From assembly GCF_007846085.1 (NCBI RefSeq), contig NZ_VOEJ01000001.1:434001-498000 (forward strand): 64,000 nt of DNA, written 5' to 3'. Of this stretch, positions 7,633 to 16,430 are shown piece by piece. The notes under the pieces were generated by a model, which saw only the letters and a program-made list of their open reading frames with translations, was not told the DNA's origin and made no database searches. Numbering within the stretch: the stretch's first letter is position 1; each line of letters opens with the position of its first letter. Position numbers and translations under genes: made by a program. The stretch comes from Mucilaginibacter pallidiroseus. Its GTDB lineage: Bacteria; Bacteroidota; Bacteroidia; Sphingobacteriales; Sphingobacteriaceae.

Positions 7633-8892
7633 ATGAAGTTTAAATACACATTACTCAGCTTTATAATTTTGTTATTGCCTTTAGGAGTAATGGCCCAAGA
7701 TGTTAGCGCCTATCAAGAGGATGTTAAAAGCCTTTACGGAATAGTAAAGCAACTGCCCTCATACAAAGCCCAAATAACAGGCGATACTGAAATTGCTTAC
7801 CATAAACTTTATGAGCATTTACTTGTCGAAAAACCGGTGAGCGATTTCGATTATTTTATAAAGCTTACCAGGCTAATGGAGCCGATAAAAGATAACCATG
7901 CCTATTTGTCCCAGGTGGCTAAAACCGTAATTACTCAAGCACAACTCGCGGATACCGCTTTCATTAAGGTGTACAAAGCTTCACCGGAATTTAGAAACTA
8001 TCCTAGTAGCAGGGTAAATCTTGATAAATTAACAAGCGTTTTGAAAGCCAAGCCCGTTAGCGATGTTGAGGGCATTTACTATTATGGGCAACGATATCTT
8101 ACCATTGGGGTTTATCGGACGGCTAAGAAAGATAGTCTGGTAGGGGTTGTACTGGGAAGTAGATTGCCGCATTGGCAACCCGGGCAAATAGCTATTGTAT
8201 TAAAAGAATATCAACTAAACAGGTTTAGATGTTATGCCGCACAAATTGGAGGGAAAGCATTTGGTTTTTTGCGCAATGAGAAATTTATGCACGGTAACCT
8301 TACCGAAACCCGTTACCGCAAAAATCCTGAAGCAGTTGACTATGTAAACATCAGTGATGACCTGCCTAAGTTTCATTTCAAATCCTTATCCGGCGGTATC
8401 AAATACATGCGCCTAGGTAGCTTTTCATCTAATGAGAAAAATGTAGCCTTTGCTCAGCAATTTTATGATATGGTCAAAGATTCGCTGAGCGCCAATAAGG
8501 TCATTGTCGACTTGCGTAACAACGGGGGAGGCGGTTACAAAGCTTCAGGCAATTTTATAACAATGCTTCAAAAGTTTGCCATGAATGCTGGCCATATTTA
8601 CATCATTGTAAACAACCGCACAATGAGCGACGCCGAGCGGTTTACTATTCGCCTGAGAGGGTTTGATAACGTAAAGGTACTCGGCGAAAATACTAACGGA
8701 ACCATTGCTTACGGAAACAACACCGGCCGGTCAGACACGTTGCAAAGCCGACGCTATATGTTATATATTACAGATATGCCCGACCAGCGGATGTATGTAA
8801 ACTATGAAGATATTGGTTTCAAACCAGACGTGTTACTCAGCCCAAAAAGAGATTGGATAGAGCAGACTTTGGAATTAATCGCCAAGCAATAA
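7633..8892 (+). CDS. Secreted S41-family (C-terminal-processing-like) peptidase
   Basis: A cleavable signal peptide (LLLPLGVMA|Q) leads a 419-residue product. The C-terminal half has the S41 core: KVIVDLRNNGGGG, then IIVNNRTMSDAE in which Ser (~residue 332) is the expected nucleophile, VLGENTNGTIAYGN, and a final GFKPDV near residue 395. The N-terminal ~250 residues include an all-helical region with DNHAYLS. No PDZ domain is evident, as in tricorn-like or TSPc-only members. Family knowledge predicts endopeptidase activity in the periplasm or outside. It begins 35 bases after the sirtuin gene; a functional link is not evident. Confidence 0.85.
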   Translation: MKFKYTLLSFIILLLPLGVMAQDVSAYQEDVKSLYGIVKQLPSYKAQITGDTEIAYHKLYEHLLVEKPVSDFDYFIKLTRLMEPIKDNHAYLSQVAKTVITQAQLADTAFIKVYKASPEFRNYPSSRVNLDKLTSVLKAKPVSDVEGIYYYGQRYLTIGVYRTAKKDSLVGVVLGSRLPHWQPGQIAIVLKEYQLNRFRCYAAQIGGKAFGFLRNEKFMHGNLTETRYRKNPEAVDYVNISDDLPKFHFKSLSGGIKYMRLGSFSSNEKNVAFAQQFYDMVKDSLSANKVIVDLRNNGGGGYKASGNFITMLQKFAMNAGHIYIIVNNRTMSDAERFTIRLRGFDNVKVLGENTNGTIAYGNNTGRSDTLQSRRYMLYITDMPDQRMYVNYEDIGFKPDVLLSPKRDWIEQTLELIAKQ

Positions 8893-9130
8893 CAAATCAA
8901 ATATTTCGACAATTATGATCCCAAATTAAATTTGGTATGCCGTATTTATATTGTTTAGTTAATTGATTTTCATTTGTTTGTAAATATTACTGAATGGGAT
9001 TATTGATGTCTTTCTTAAACGATTTATTTAATATACTATTTGAAGGACTTATAAACCAAATAAAATTTTGCTAAGATTTGATTGGTGTTGTATCACCCTG
9101 CTTCACAGGAACTTATGTTTTGTATTTACA

Positions 9131-9379
9131 TCAGTAATTATACCTGTAGTAGGCGTCTAAATAGTCCCTTTGCATTTGATTAAAACGGTCGGCAATCAAT
9201 TTTAAAAACGCTTCATCTAATATTTCGAATACGCTGTTTACGCCCTCTGTTAAGTCCATCTCGGGAATTTTATAGGTTTGTTCAAGCGTTCCTTTTTCCA
9301 TTTTAACAATGAACTTTTGGTTCATGCTCATAATGGTTATCTTAAATTCGGGATGGGGTAATTCGGCAATAACTCTCAT
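9131..9379 (-). CDS. Small conserved-looking hypothetical protein (82 residues)
   Basis: No family was recognised. The sequence is predicted cytoplasmic with a mixed beta-then-alpha pattern: strands MRVIAELP, FKITIMSM, QKFIVKME, then a helix-rich C-terminal half (VNSVFEILDEAFLKLIADRF) ending in an aromatic-rich YLDAYYRYNY. It lies five bases after the CrtA-like gene on the same strand, so the two are very probably cotranscribed. The upstream 8893-9130 gap on the other side is AT-rich and contains no recognisable gene. A genuine gene is likely from operon position and codon usage; function unknown. Confidence 0.65.
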   Translation of the reverse strand: MRVIAELPHPEFKITIMSMNQKFIVKMEKGTLEQTYKIPEMDLTEGVNSVFEILDEAFLKLIADRFNQMQRDYLDAYYRYNY

Positions 9380-9384
9380 AAAGT

Positions 9385-10083
9385 TTATTTTAACAGGCCG
9401 GCTAAGGGGTCTTCGCCATTTAACAAGCCTTCACTTTTTATAATGCGGAAACGGGCGAAAAGCTCTTCGCTATACCAGCCCTCGCTCCGGGTTTTTTTAA
9501 TTACCTCAGCATGTTGTTTGCTGCCATAAGCAAACGCTTTCATCTGCTCAAGATCCGTCCAGATTGAAAATGTTGCCTGTCGATAAACCGGTGCTTCGCC
9601 AACACCAAACGATGCAATATATCCCGGCGCTTTTGTCATCAAGGCTGCCACTTCATCAACATGAGACCAAAAGTTTTTAAGCCTGCTCATTTTAATTGTA
9701 GCACGGGTAAGCACGGCAACTGGCCCGGGCGGCACCGCGCTTTTAGGTCTTCCGAAAGGTTCTTTTCCGTCCCATTTGCCGTGGCTCTGCAACGGTTCGC
9801 ATAAAATGGTCCAGGTTTCGGTTGCCAATGTTCTCCACCAGCGGCTCACAAAAGATGAACGGCTAAAATTTTCAAAATCTTCCTGATTGTCCCAAACCGC
9901 CAGGAGGCCCCATTGCTGCCAATCAGGTTGCAGATCAAAGGTTCCGTTGTGACCGCTACCTAACAGTTTCCAAAAGGAGCAACCGCTTTGCAACATCATA
10001 GGCAAACGGTGCACTGCCATGGCCATTAATGCAAATGGTACAAACGCTTTTCGGTAACGAACTATAGTAAGGCTAACAATCAT
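9385..10083 (-). CDS. Spheroidene monooxygenase (CrtA)-like protein
   Basis: The 232-residue product resembles the CrtA family: an N-terminal RLPMMLQSGCSFWKLLGSG segment, DWQQWGLLAVWDNQEDFENF, the AVLTRATIKMSRLKNFW strand-helix, and TFSIWTDLEQMKAFAYGSKQHAEVI near the end, characteristic of this ferredoxin-like (dimeric alpha-beta barrel) fold. CrtA proteins oxygenate acyclic carotenoids in purple bacteria. In Bacteroidota, related proteins occur singly and may act on other hydrophobic substrates. No carotenoid biosynthesis genes surround it here, so substrate is open. It is divergent from the fRMsr gene and heads a two-gene unit with the 82-residue protein. Confidence 0.75.
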   Translation of the reverse strand: MIVSLTIVRYRKAFVPFALMAMAVHRLPMMLQSGCSFWKLLGSGHNGTFDLQPDWQQWGLLAVWDNQEDFENFSRSSFVSRWWRTLATETWTILCEPLQSHGKWDGKEPFGRPKSAVPPGPVAVLTRATIKMSRLKNFWSHVDEVAALMTKAPGYIASFGVGEAPVYRQATFSIWTDLEQMKAFAYGSKQHAEVIKKTRSEGWYSEELFARFRIIKSEGLLNGEDPLAGLLK

Positions 10084-10156
10084 TAACCGCTAAATAAAAT
10101 ATTAAATATGATATTTACCTTATTTACTTTCATTACCGCATCATTACTTTTGTTTT

Positions 10157-10639
10157 ATGGCAGAAGACTTAAAAATCATCACTACAGCAAGTAAAGAAGA
10201 ACAGTACAAATCAATCATTCCACAGATAGAAGCCCTATTGCAAGGCGAACCCGATTTGGTAGCTAACCTGGCTAATATATCCGCGGCGCTTAAAGAGCAA
10301 TTCGATTGGTTTTGGGTTGGGTTTTACCTTGTTAAAAATGAACAGTTGGTTTTAGGTCCGTTCCAGGGCCCGGTGGCCTGCACGCGTATATTAAAAGGGA
10401 AAGGCGTTTGTGGTGCTTCATGGGAGCAAGCCAAAACTTTGATAGTGCCCGATGTTGACGCGTTTCCCGGCCATATTGCCTGCAGCTCATTGTCACGCTC
10501 AGAAATCGTATTACCGCTGCTCCAGGATAACCGTGTGGTAGGTGTACTCGACGTCGACAGCGCCGACCTTGCCGCATTTGATGAAGTGGATGCACAGTAT
10601 CTTGAACAAATCATAGCGCTAATAAACTTTAATGACTAA
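10157..10639 (+). CDS. msrC: Free methionine-(R)-sulfoxide reductase (GAF-domain fRMsr)
   Basis: A single GAF domain of 160 residues with all three cysteines of the fRMsr catalytic site: Cys75 (VACTRI), Cys85 (KGVCGASW) and Cys109 (HIACSS). SEIVLPLLQDNRVVGVLDVDS is the conserved GAF core. The enzyme reduces free methionine-R-sulfoxide using thioredoxin-dependent electrons and protects against oxidation. It overlaps the next gene by eight bases, and the Mpg glycosylase follows, giving a repair-flavoured operon. Confidence 0.92.
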   Translation: MAEDLKIITTASKEEQYKSIIPQIEALLQGEPDLVANLANISAALKEQFDWFWVGFYLVKNEQLVLGPFQGPVACTRILKGKGVCGASWEQAKTLIVPDVDAFPGHIACSSLSRSEIVLPLLQDNRVVGVLDVDSADLAAFDEVDAQYLEQIIALINFND

Positions 10640-11285
10640 AGTTTTTATGATACCCGGCTTAGGTGCCGATAGTAGGTTATGTAAGAATATCATCTTGCCC
10701 AATGGCTTTGAATGCATATTGATCGAATGGCTCGAACCATTACAAACTGACAGTTTAGAAACTTATTCAAAAGCTATTGTAAAACAATACGTTATAAAGA
10801 ATGAGGATATACTCATTGGGGTATCGCTTGGCGGAATTTTGTCGGTAGAGATAGCGAAGCAATTGCATATAAGCAAGCTTATACTTATTTCAAGTATTAA
10901 AACCGATAGCGAGGCACCCCTTTATTTTCAATTTTTCAGAAATCTGCCGGTTTACAAAGTCATACCCGGCGGACTTATAAATCACTTGGGAGTATTGATA
11001 AAGCCAATGTTTGGTAAAATGCTACCGAATGATCTTGCTTTGTTTAAAAGTATGCTGAGCAATTCTTCACCAGTGTTCATGAAGTGGGCGATGAGTGCGG
11101 TTCTTCAATGGCGTAACAGCACAATTCCACCCAATCTTTACCATATCATCGGTGATAAAGACCTCGTATTTCCTCATAAAAACATTGTTAACCCAACAGC
11201 GGTTATTAAAGGCGGCACACACATTATGGTGTTCGACAGGGCCGACGAGATAAATGCCCTGCTTGCCGATATTTTAAACCGATAA
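10632..11285 (+). CDS. Alpha/beta-hydrolase fold protein
   Basis: A small (217 residues) alpha/beta hydrolase. The motif FMIPGLGADSRL forms the first strand and oxyanion region, GVSLGG carries the nucleophilic serine (~residue 75), GDKDLVFP the acid (Asp, ~175) and GGTHIMVFD the histidine (~197). No signal peptide is present, so it acts in the cytoplasm. Substrate cannot be told from sequence. It overlaps the fRMsr gene and abuts the glycosylase gene with no gap, so translation is probably coupled. Confidence 0.85.
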   Translation: MTKVFMIPGLGADSRLCKNIILPNGFECILIEWLEPLQTDSLETYSKAIVKQYVIKNEDILIGVSLGGILSVEIAKQLHISKLILISSIKTDSEAPLYFQFFRNLPVYKVIPGGLINHLGVLIKPMFGKMLPNDLALFKSMLSNSSPVFMKWAMSAVLQWRNSTIPPNLYHIIGDKDLVFPHKNIVNPTAVIKGGTHIMVFDRADEINALLADILNR

Positions 11286-11888
11286 ATGAAACTCCCGCAA
11301 AGTTATTACCAAAGTAATGATGTAGTTGAGCTGAGCCGCGATTTGATAGGTAAGTACCTCTTTACTTTTATAGATGGAGAACTTACCGGCGGTATCATCA
11401 CCGAGACCGAAGCTTATGCCGGTGTTATTGACAAAGCATCACATGCATATCGCGGACGCAACACGAACCGTACCCAAACCATGTACCTTGAAGGGGGAGT
11501 TTCTTACGTTTATTTATGCTACGGCATTCACGAAATGTTTAATGTAGTAACATCTGCAGAGGGCCAACCCCATGCTATTCTGATCAGGGCAATAGAGCCA
11601 ACCGATGGGATAGAAGCAATGCTCGTGCGTCGTGGTATGGAAGTTTTAAAACCAAATATTACCAAAGGCCCGGGTTCTGTCACTAAAGCGTTGGGTATAT
11701 CCCGTAAAATCAACGCCATTAGTTTGGAAGGTGATACCATTTGGATCGAAGATCGGGGGTGCCACTATCCTGATGAACAAGTTGCAGCGGGCCCACGTAT
11801 TGGCGTTGCTTACGCTAAAGAGGATGCTTTGCTGCCTTACCGCTTTTATGTGCGTAACAACATCTATGTAAGCAAGCCCAATAAGTAG
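11286..11888 (+). CDS. mpg: DNA-3-methyladenine glycosylase (AAG/MPG family)
   Basis: The 200-residue protein has the AAG family landmarks: LIGKYLF, then GGIITETEAYAG containing the catalytic Glu that activates water, DKASHAYRGRNTNRTQTMY for lesion pocket and DNA contacts, and YVYLCYGIHEMFNVV. GPGSVTKALGI and GPRIGVAYAKE lie at the C-terminal side. It excises alkylated and deaminated purines (3-methyladenine, hypoxanthine) in base-excision repair. Its ATG directly follows the hydrolase stop codon. Confidence 0.95.
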   Translation: MKLPQSYYQSNDVVELSRDLIGKYLFTFIDGELTGGIITETEAYAGVIDKASHAYRGRNTNRTQTMYLEGGVSYVYLCYGIHEMFNVVTSAEGQPHAILIRAIEPTDGIEAMLVRRGMEVLKPNITKGPGSVTKALGISRKINAISLEGDTIWIEDRGCHYPDEQVAAGPRIGVAYAKEDALLPYRFYVRNNIYVSKPNK

Positions 11889-11956
11889 TCGTCTTGTATT
11901 ATTTTATATGCAGCCCTAAGTAATAAAGCGCCACGGCATTTTAGTAATATTGAACA

Positions 11957-13243
11957 ATGAATTATCAAAATAATCTTGAGTTTGCACAGCAGTTAGATGC
12001 AGAAGATGAGCTTAAGCAGTATCGCGACAGCTTTTTTATACCGCAGCACAACTCGCAGAATGCAGTGTATCTGTGTGGCAACTCTTTGGGATTGCAGCCT
12101 AAAAGCGCAGGCAGCTATATACAGCAGCAACTAAGAAACTGGCAGCAACATGCTGTTGAAGGGTGGTTCCAGGGAGATGAGCCATGGTTGAGTTACCATA
12201 AGGCATTATTGAATCCGTTGGCGGGTTTGTTGGGCGCTCAACCGGCCGAGATTACCATCATGAATTCGCTTACAGTAAATCTTCATTTACTGATGGTAAG
12301 TTTCTATAAACCAGCAGGTAAACGCATTAAGATATTGATGGAGGCTGGTGCATTTCCATCAGACCAATATGCTGTTGAAAGCCAGGTAAAATTTCATGGA
12401 TTAGACCCGGTAGACTCGATCATCGAGATATTTCCGCGCGAAGGTGAAGTAACACTACGCACCGAAGACATCTTAAGCAAAATAGCAGAGAACGCCGAGG
12501 AGATAGCCCTGGTGCTGTTTAGCGGAATAAATTACTATACGGGCCAATTGTTTAATATGCCCGCTATTGCCAATGCAGCGCATGAGGCAGGTGCGTACGT
12601 GGGGTTCGATCTTGCACACGCTGCCGGTAACGTGGAATTGCAATTACACAACTGGGGAGCTGACTTTGCATCATGGTGTTCTTATAAGTACATGAACTCG
12701 GGTCCGGGGGGCATAAGCGGTATATTTGTGCACGAAAAGCATTTTAATGATGATAGCCTTGATCGATTTGCGGGCTGGTGGGGATACCGCCGCGATAAGC
12801 AGTTTTTGATGGCACAGGGCTTTGAGCCGGAAGTAGGTGCCCAGGGATGGAACGTGAGCACAAGCCCTATTATACTAATGGCCATGCATAAGGCTTCGCT
12901 TGATATATTTGAACAAGCAGGAGGCATTAAACTTTTACGAGCCAAAGGCGATATGCTTACCGGTTATCTTGAGTTCCTGATAAAGGAAATCAATCTTAAG
13001 CACGGTGAAGATTTGTTCACAATCATTACTCCAAGCAACCAATCAGAGAGAGGAAGCCAACTATCGGTGGTGTGTAAATATCGGGCTAAAGAAACCTTTA
13101 ATTACCTGGCCGATAACGGCGTAATTGGCGATTGGCGCGAACCGGATGTAATTCGCATGAGCCCTGTTCCATTGTATAATACGTTTGCCGATGTTTATAA
13201 AGCTGCAGCAACTTTGGCTCAATCTGTAATCGACCTTAAATAA
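11957..13243 (+). CDS. kynU: Kynureninase
   Basis: A PLP-dependent fold-type I enzyme of 428 residues. YLCGNSLGLQPKS, the N-terminal signature, is followed by VEGWFQGDEPWLSYH, the cofactor region GFDLAHAAGNVELQLH and the Schiff-base lysine in SWCSYKYMNSGPGG (~Lys244). ERGSQLSVVCK and IRMSPVPLYNTF occur near the end. It cleaves kynurenine or 3-hydroxykynurenine to anthranilate (or 3-hydroxyanthranilate) and alanine, in tryptophan catabolism or NAD synthesis. No other kynurenine-pathway genes occur in the window. The next gene starts five bases later. Confidence 0.95.
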   Translation: MNYQNNLEFAQQLDAEDELKQYRDSFFIPQHNSQNAVYLCGNSLGLQPKSAGSYIQQQLRNWQQHAVEGWFQGDEPWLSYHKALLNPLAGLLGAQPAEITIMNSLTVNLHLLMVSFYKPAGKRIKILMEAGAFPSDQYAVESQVKFHGLDPVDSIIEIFPREGEVTLRTEDILSKIAENAEEIALVLFSGINYYTGQLFNMPAIANAAHEAGAYVGFDLAHAAGNVELQLHNWGADFASWCSYKYMNSGPGGISGIFVHEKHFNDDSLDRFAGWWGYRRDKQFLMAQGFEPEVGAQGWNVSTSPIILMAMHKASLDIFEQAGGIKLLRAKGDMLTGYLEFLIKEINLKHGEDLFTIITPSNQSERGSQLSVVCKYRAKETFNYLADNGVIGDWREPDVIRMSPVPLYNTFADVYKAAATLAQSVIDLK

Positions 13244-13248
13244 ACGCA

Positions 13249-14103
13249 ATGATCTATTACAATCCGAAACTTTGGTTCTCCTTTATCTTCCAGGTGCATA
13301 AAGGCGATACCTTGCGTAAACTGTTCCCGCTTATGGTTTCGGTTGCTGCGTATGCAGGCTTGGTTACTTGGTTGATTACGGATCTATTGCACGTGCCCGA
13401 TACCAATGTGCTTAAAAAAGTAAGCTTTGTGCACCAAACCATTGGGTTTATGTTTTCCTTGTTACTGGCTTTCCGCATAAATTCTGCCTATGATCGCTGG
13501 TGGGAGGGCCGCAAGCTATGGGGCAGCCTTGTTAACAACAGCCGTAACCTTGCTATCAAACTCAAGCACCTTGTTGGCAAGGATGATGCAGCATATTTTA
13601 ATTATAGTATTGCGAGGTACGCAAGGGCGTTAAAAGATCATCTTCGCGACACGTACACTAATGAAGAGCAAACTTTTATGCAGCTGGACAGCAACAAACA
13701 CGTACCTAATCAAATTGCCTCTTCAATAATTGGCAGGATATATAAACTGAATCAAGCTGGTATTATAAATCCGGAGCAATTGGTAAGTATCACCACCGAA
13801 ATTACTTCGTTTACTGATATTTGTGGTGCCTGCGAACGGATCAAAAAAACACCCATTCCTTTTTCGTACAACGTATTTATAAAGAAATTCATTTTTACTT
13901 ATATCATTACACTGCCGTTTACCTGGGCTTTTGATTTAAAGTATTTTGTAATGCCTTGCATTGCGTTTATACTTTTTGTATTTGCCAGTATCGAGCTTAT
14001 TGCCGAAGAAATTGAAGACCCGTTTGGTAAAGATCCTAACGATTTACCATTGGATACCATTTGCCAGAACATTGAGTTACACGTAGGCGAAATTTTAAGC
14101 TAA
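13249..14103 (+). CDS. Bestrophin-family anion channel
   Basis: A 284-residue bestrophin-like (UPF0187) membrane protein. Hydrophobic helices occupy residues ~22-45, 62-80, 210-232 and 235-255. The signature FRINSAYDRWWEGRKLWGSLVNNSRNLA after helix 2 is diagnostic, as is IPFSYNVFIKKFIF before helix 3, and EIEDPFGKDPNDLPLD at the C-terminus. Bacterial bestrophins form pentameric channels in the inner membrane. It sits between kynU and the deacetylase-like gene with gaps of five and nine bases; the grouping has no obvious shared pathway. Confidence 0.9.
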   Translation: MIYYNPKLWFSFIFQVHKGDTLRKLFPLMVSVAAYAGLVTWLITDLLHVPDTNVLKKVSFVHQTIGFMFSLLLAFRINSAYDRWWEGRKLWGSLVNNSRNLAIKLKHLVGKDDAAYFNYSIARYARALKDHLRDTYTNEEQTFMQLDSNKHVPNQIASSIIGRIYKLNQAGIINPEQLVSITTEITSFTDICGACERIKKTPIPFSYNVFIKKFIFTYIITLPFTWAFDLKYFVMPCIAFILFVFASIELIAEEIEDPFGKDPNDLPLDTICQNIELHVGEILS

Positions 14104-14112
14104 TATCCCTCT

Positions 14113-15015
14113 ATGCTGAAAATAGCCTACCATCCAATATACGCGCATCCGCTACCACCGGGGCATCGCTTCCCGATGCTAAAGTATGAGCTGATACCTG
14201 CCCAGCTCATTCACGAGGGCGTGATAGGTTCCGAAAATCTTTTTGCACCAGAATCGCTGGATGAGGAAATTATCCTGCTAACACATGATAAAACATACTG
14301 GGAGCAATTGCGAGATTTAACACTGCCCCCAAAAGAACAGCGCCGTACCGGGTTTCCCTTATCAGCACAGTTGATAGAGCGGGAGATTTGTATAGCCCGG
14401 GGCACTATTGATGGTTGCCACTTCGCCATGCAGCATGGTGTTGCCTTTAACGTTGCAGGTGGTACGCACCATGCTGGCAGCAATTGGGGAGAGGGCTTTT
14501 GCCTGTTAAATGATCAGGCAATGGCAGCTAACTATTTATTAAATAGTGGTTTATGTAAATCAATATTAATTGTTGATTTAGATGTGCATCAAGGTAATGG
14601 CACCGCTCAGATATTCAAAAATGAGCCGCGTGTTTTTACCTTCTCTATGCATGCCGATAAGAATTTTCCGTTCAGGAAGGAGCGATCTGACCTCGATATA
14701 CCTTTACAGGACGGCATAGCCGACGACAGATATTTGGAGCTTTTGCACGATACACTTCCACGCTTAATTGATGAACAGCAGCCGGACTTTATATTCTACT
14801 TGTCAGGCGTTGACGTTTTGGCTACAGACAAGTTGGGTAAACTTGCTTTAACACAAGCAGGCTGTAAAGAACGTGACAGGGTTGTACTTGAGTTATGCAA
14901 ACGCCAAGGCGTACCCGTACAGGTTAGCATGGGTGGTGGATATTCGCCTGATATAAGGAATATTGTGGACGCCCATTGCAATACATACCGGGTGGCAACC
15001 GACCTCTACTTTTAA
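14113..15015 (+). CDS. Histone-deacetylase-family (class IV-like) zinc hydrolase
   Basis: The 300-residue protein carries the arginase/deacetylase fold signatures: HPLPPGHRFPMLKY at the N-terminus, the tandem-histidine motif GGTHHAG (~117-123), EGFCLLND, the metal-binding DLDVHQGNGTAQIF and YLSGVDVLATDKLG. A final GGGYSP carries the glycine-rich loop. Bacterial members deacetylate acetylpolyamines, acetoin-related substrates or other acetyl amides; the substrate here is not evident. Its stop codon shares TTAA with the stop of the convergent MATE gene. Confidence 0.9.
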   Translation: MLKIAYHPIYAHPLPPGHRFPMLKYELIPAQLIHEGVIGSENLFAPESLDEEIILLTHDKTYWEQLRDLTLPPKEQRRTGFPLSAQLIEREICIARGTIDGCHFAMQHGVAFNVAGGTHHAGSNWGEGFCLLNDQAMAANYLLNSGLCKSILIVDLDVHQGNGTAQIFKNEPRVFTFSMHADKNFPFRKERSDLDIPLQDGIADDRYLELLHDTLPRLIDEQQPDFIFYLSGVDVLATDKLGKLALTQAGCKERDRVVLELCKRQGVPVQVSMGGGYSPDIRNIVDAHCNTYRVATDLYF

Positions 15016-16388
15016 ATAATAGTAGCGCTTCCGTGGTTATTAGCGTGCTTTTTGCTGATGATTTGAAAGCGGACGAAAAGCATTACCGATGCTGCCATTA
15101 GCCCGGACACCAGTCCAAACCAAACGCCCATAACGCCGAAGTTGTAAACTATACCCAACAGATAACCAATAGGCAAACCGATTATCCAGTAAGAGATAAA
15201 TGTTATAATGGTAGGCACCTTAACGTCGCCAATACCACGCAATACACCAAGGCCTACTACCTGCGTACCATCAAACAACTGAAAGAATGCTGCAACAATT
15301 AACAACTGCGACGCTATTGCTGTAACTACGCTGTCTGTGGTGTAAAGCCATGGAAGCCATTGATTGCAGATGGTGAAAATAACGGCCGTAACGCACATAA
15401 AACCAATTACGATATGGTAATTGGATATTGCCGAAAGGCGCAGTTTAATATGATCGCCGGAGCCAAAATAATTCCCTGAGCGTATTGCCGCTGCTGATGA
15501 TATGCCGCTGGCCATCATATACGTCATGCTGGCTAATGATAAGGCTATTTGATGTGCCGCCTGCTGCACGGGGCCAATAGTACCTATAATAATTGATGCG
15601 CCGCCAAATGCGCTTACCTCAAAAGTTGCTTGCATGGCTACGGGCACACCGATTTTGAGTATCTGCCTGATGCGATCCCATTCAATATTTCGCAGTGCAA
15701 ATTCTTTAAGATAGTTTTTGAACAGGGGGGAGCGGAATACATAAAAGCCCATTGCCACGGCCATTAAACACCTGTCTATAAGTGTTGAGTAGCCAACGCC
15801 ACGTATCCCCATTGGTGCAATACCAAACATTCCTTTCACCATCACAATGCCTAAAATGATGTTAAGCACGTTGCCAGCAATAGTTATGTACATGGCCTGT
15901 TTGGTGAAGCCTAATCCCTCTGCAAATTGCTTAAACGTAACAAACACCATCAGCGGAATAATGGAGATAGTAAGCAACGTCAAAAACGGCTTCGCTTGCG
16001 CAACTACCGCAGGCGCCTGGTGCAGCTTATCTATAAAAAGGGTAACGCCTGAATAGATCAGGGCAAACAATAAAATGCCGGTAATTATATTCAACAGCAG
16101 GCTGTTGCTTAGTAGTCTGCCACATTCAGCATAGTTTTTACGGCCATTGTGTTGGGCTATCAATGGCGTAATACCATAACTTATCCCAAGCCCAATTACC
16201 AAAGGCACAATAAATATACTGATAGACAGTGATACACCTGCTAACGCATTAGTGCCTGCAAACTGACCAACTATAATAGTATCTGACAGTTGCACCAAAG
16301 TATGCCCAATTTGTGAAAGCACAACAGGAACGGCAAGCTTAAGGCTGTCGCTGTAATAGAACTTATACTTATGGTATATGGCTTTCAT
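15012..16388 (-). CDS. MATE-family efflux transporter
   Basis: A polytopic protein of 458 residues with twelve predicted helices in two homologous halves. The start of the first half contains VPVVLSQIGHTLVQLSDTIIVGQFAGTNALAG, typical of the NorM branch of MATE transporters, and the second half begins near IGVPVAMQATFEVSAFGGASIIIGTIG. RGIGDVKVPTIITFISYWIIGLPIGYLLG is another conserved stretch. It exports cationic drugs or metabolites by proton or sodium antiport. It ends four bases inside the convergent deacetylase-like gene and has its own promoter region upstream of 16388. Confidence 0.93.
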   Translation of the reverse strand: MKAIYHKYKFYYSDSLKLAVPVVLSQIGHTLVQLSDTIIVGQFAGTNALAGVSLSISIFIVPLVIGLGISYGITPLIAQHNGRKNYAECGRLLSNSLLLNIITGILLFALIYSGVTLFIDKLHQAPAVVAQAKPFLTLLTISIIPLMVFVTFKQFAEGLGFTKQAMYITIAGNVLNIILGIVMVKGMFGIAPMGIRGVGYSTLIDRCLMAVAMGFYVFRSPLFKNYLKEFALRNIEWDRIRQILKIGVPVAMQATFEVSAFGGASIIIGTIGPVQQAAHQIALSLASMTYMMASGISSAAAIRSGNYFGSGDHIKLRLSAISNYHIVIGFMCVTAVIFTICNQWLPWLYTTDSVVTAIASQLLIVAAFFQLFDGTQVVGLGVLRGIGDVKVPTIITFISYWIIGLPIGYLLGIVYNFGVMGVWFGLVSGLMAASVMLFVRFQIISKKHANNHGSATII

Positions 16389-16430
16389 TTGCTGATTGGG
16401 GCAGCAAAGGTAACAAAAGCCTGTGGCATA

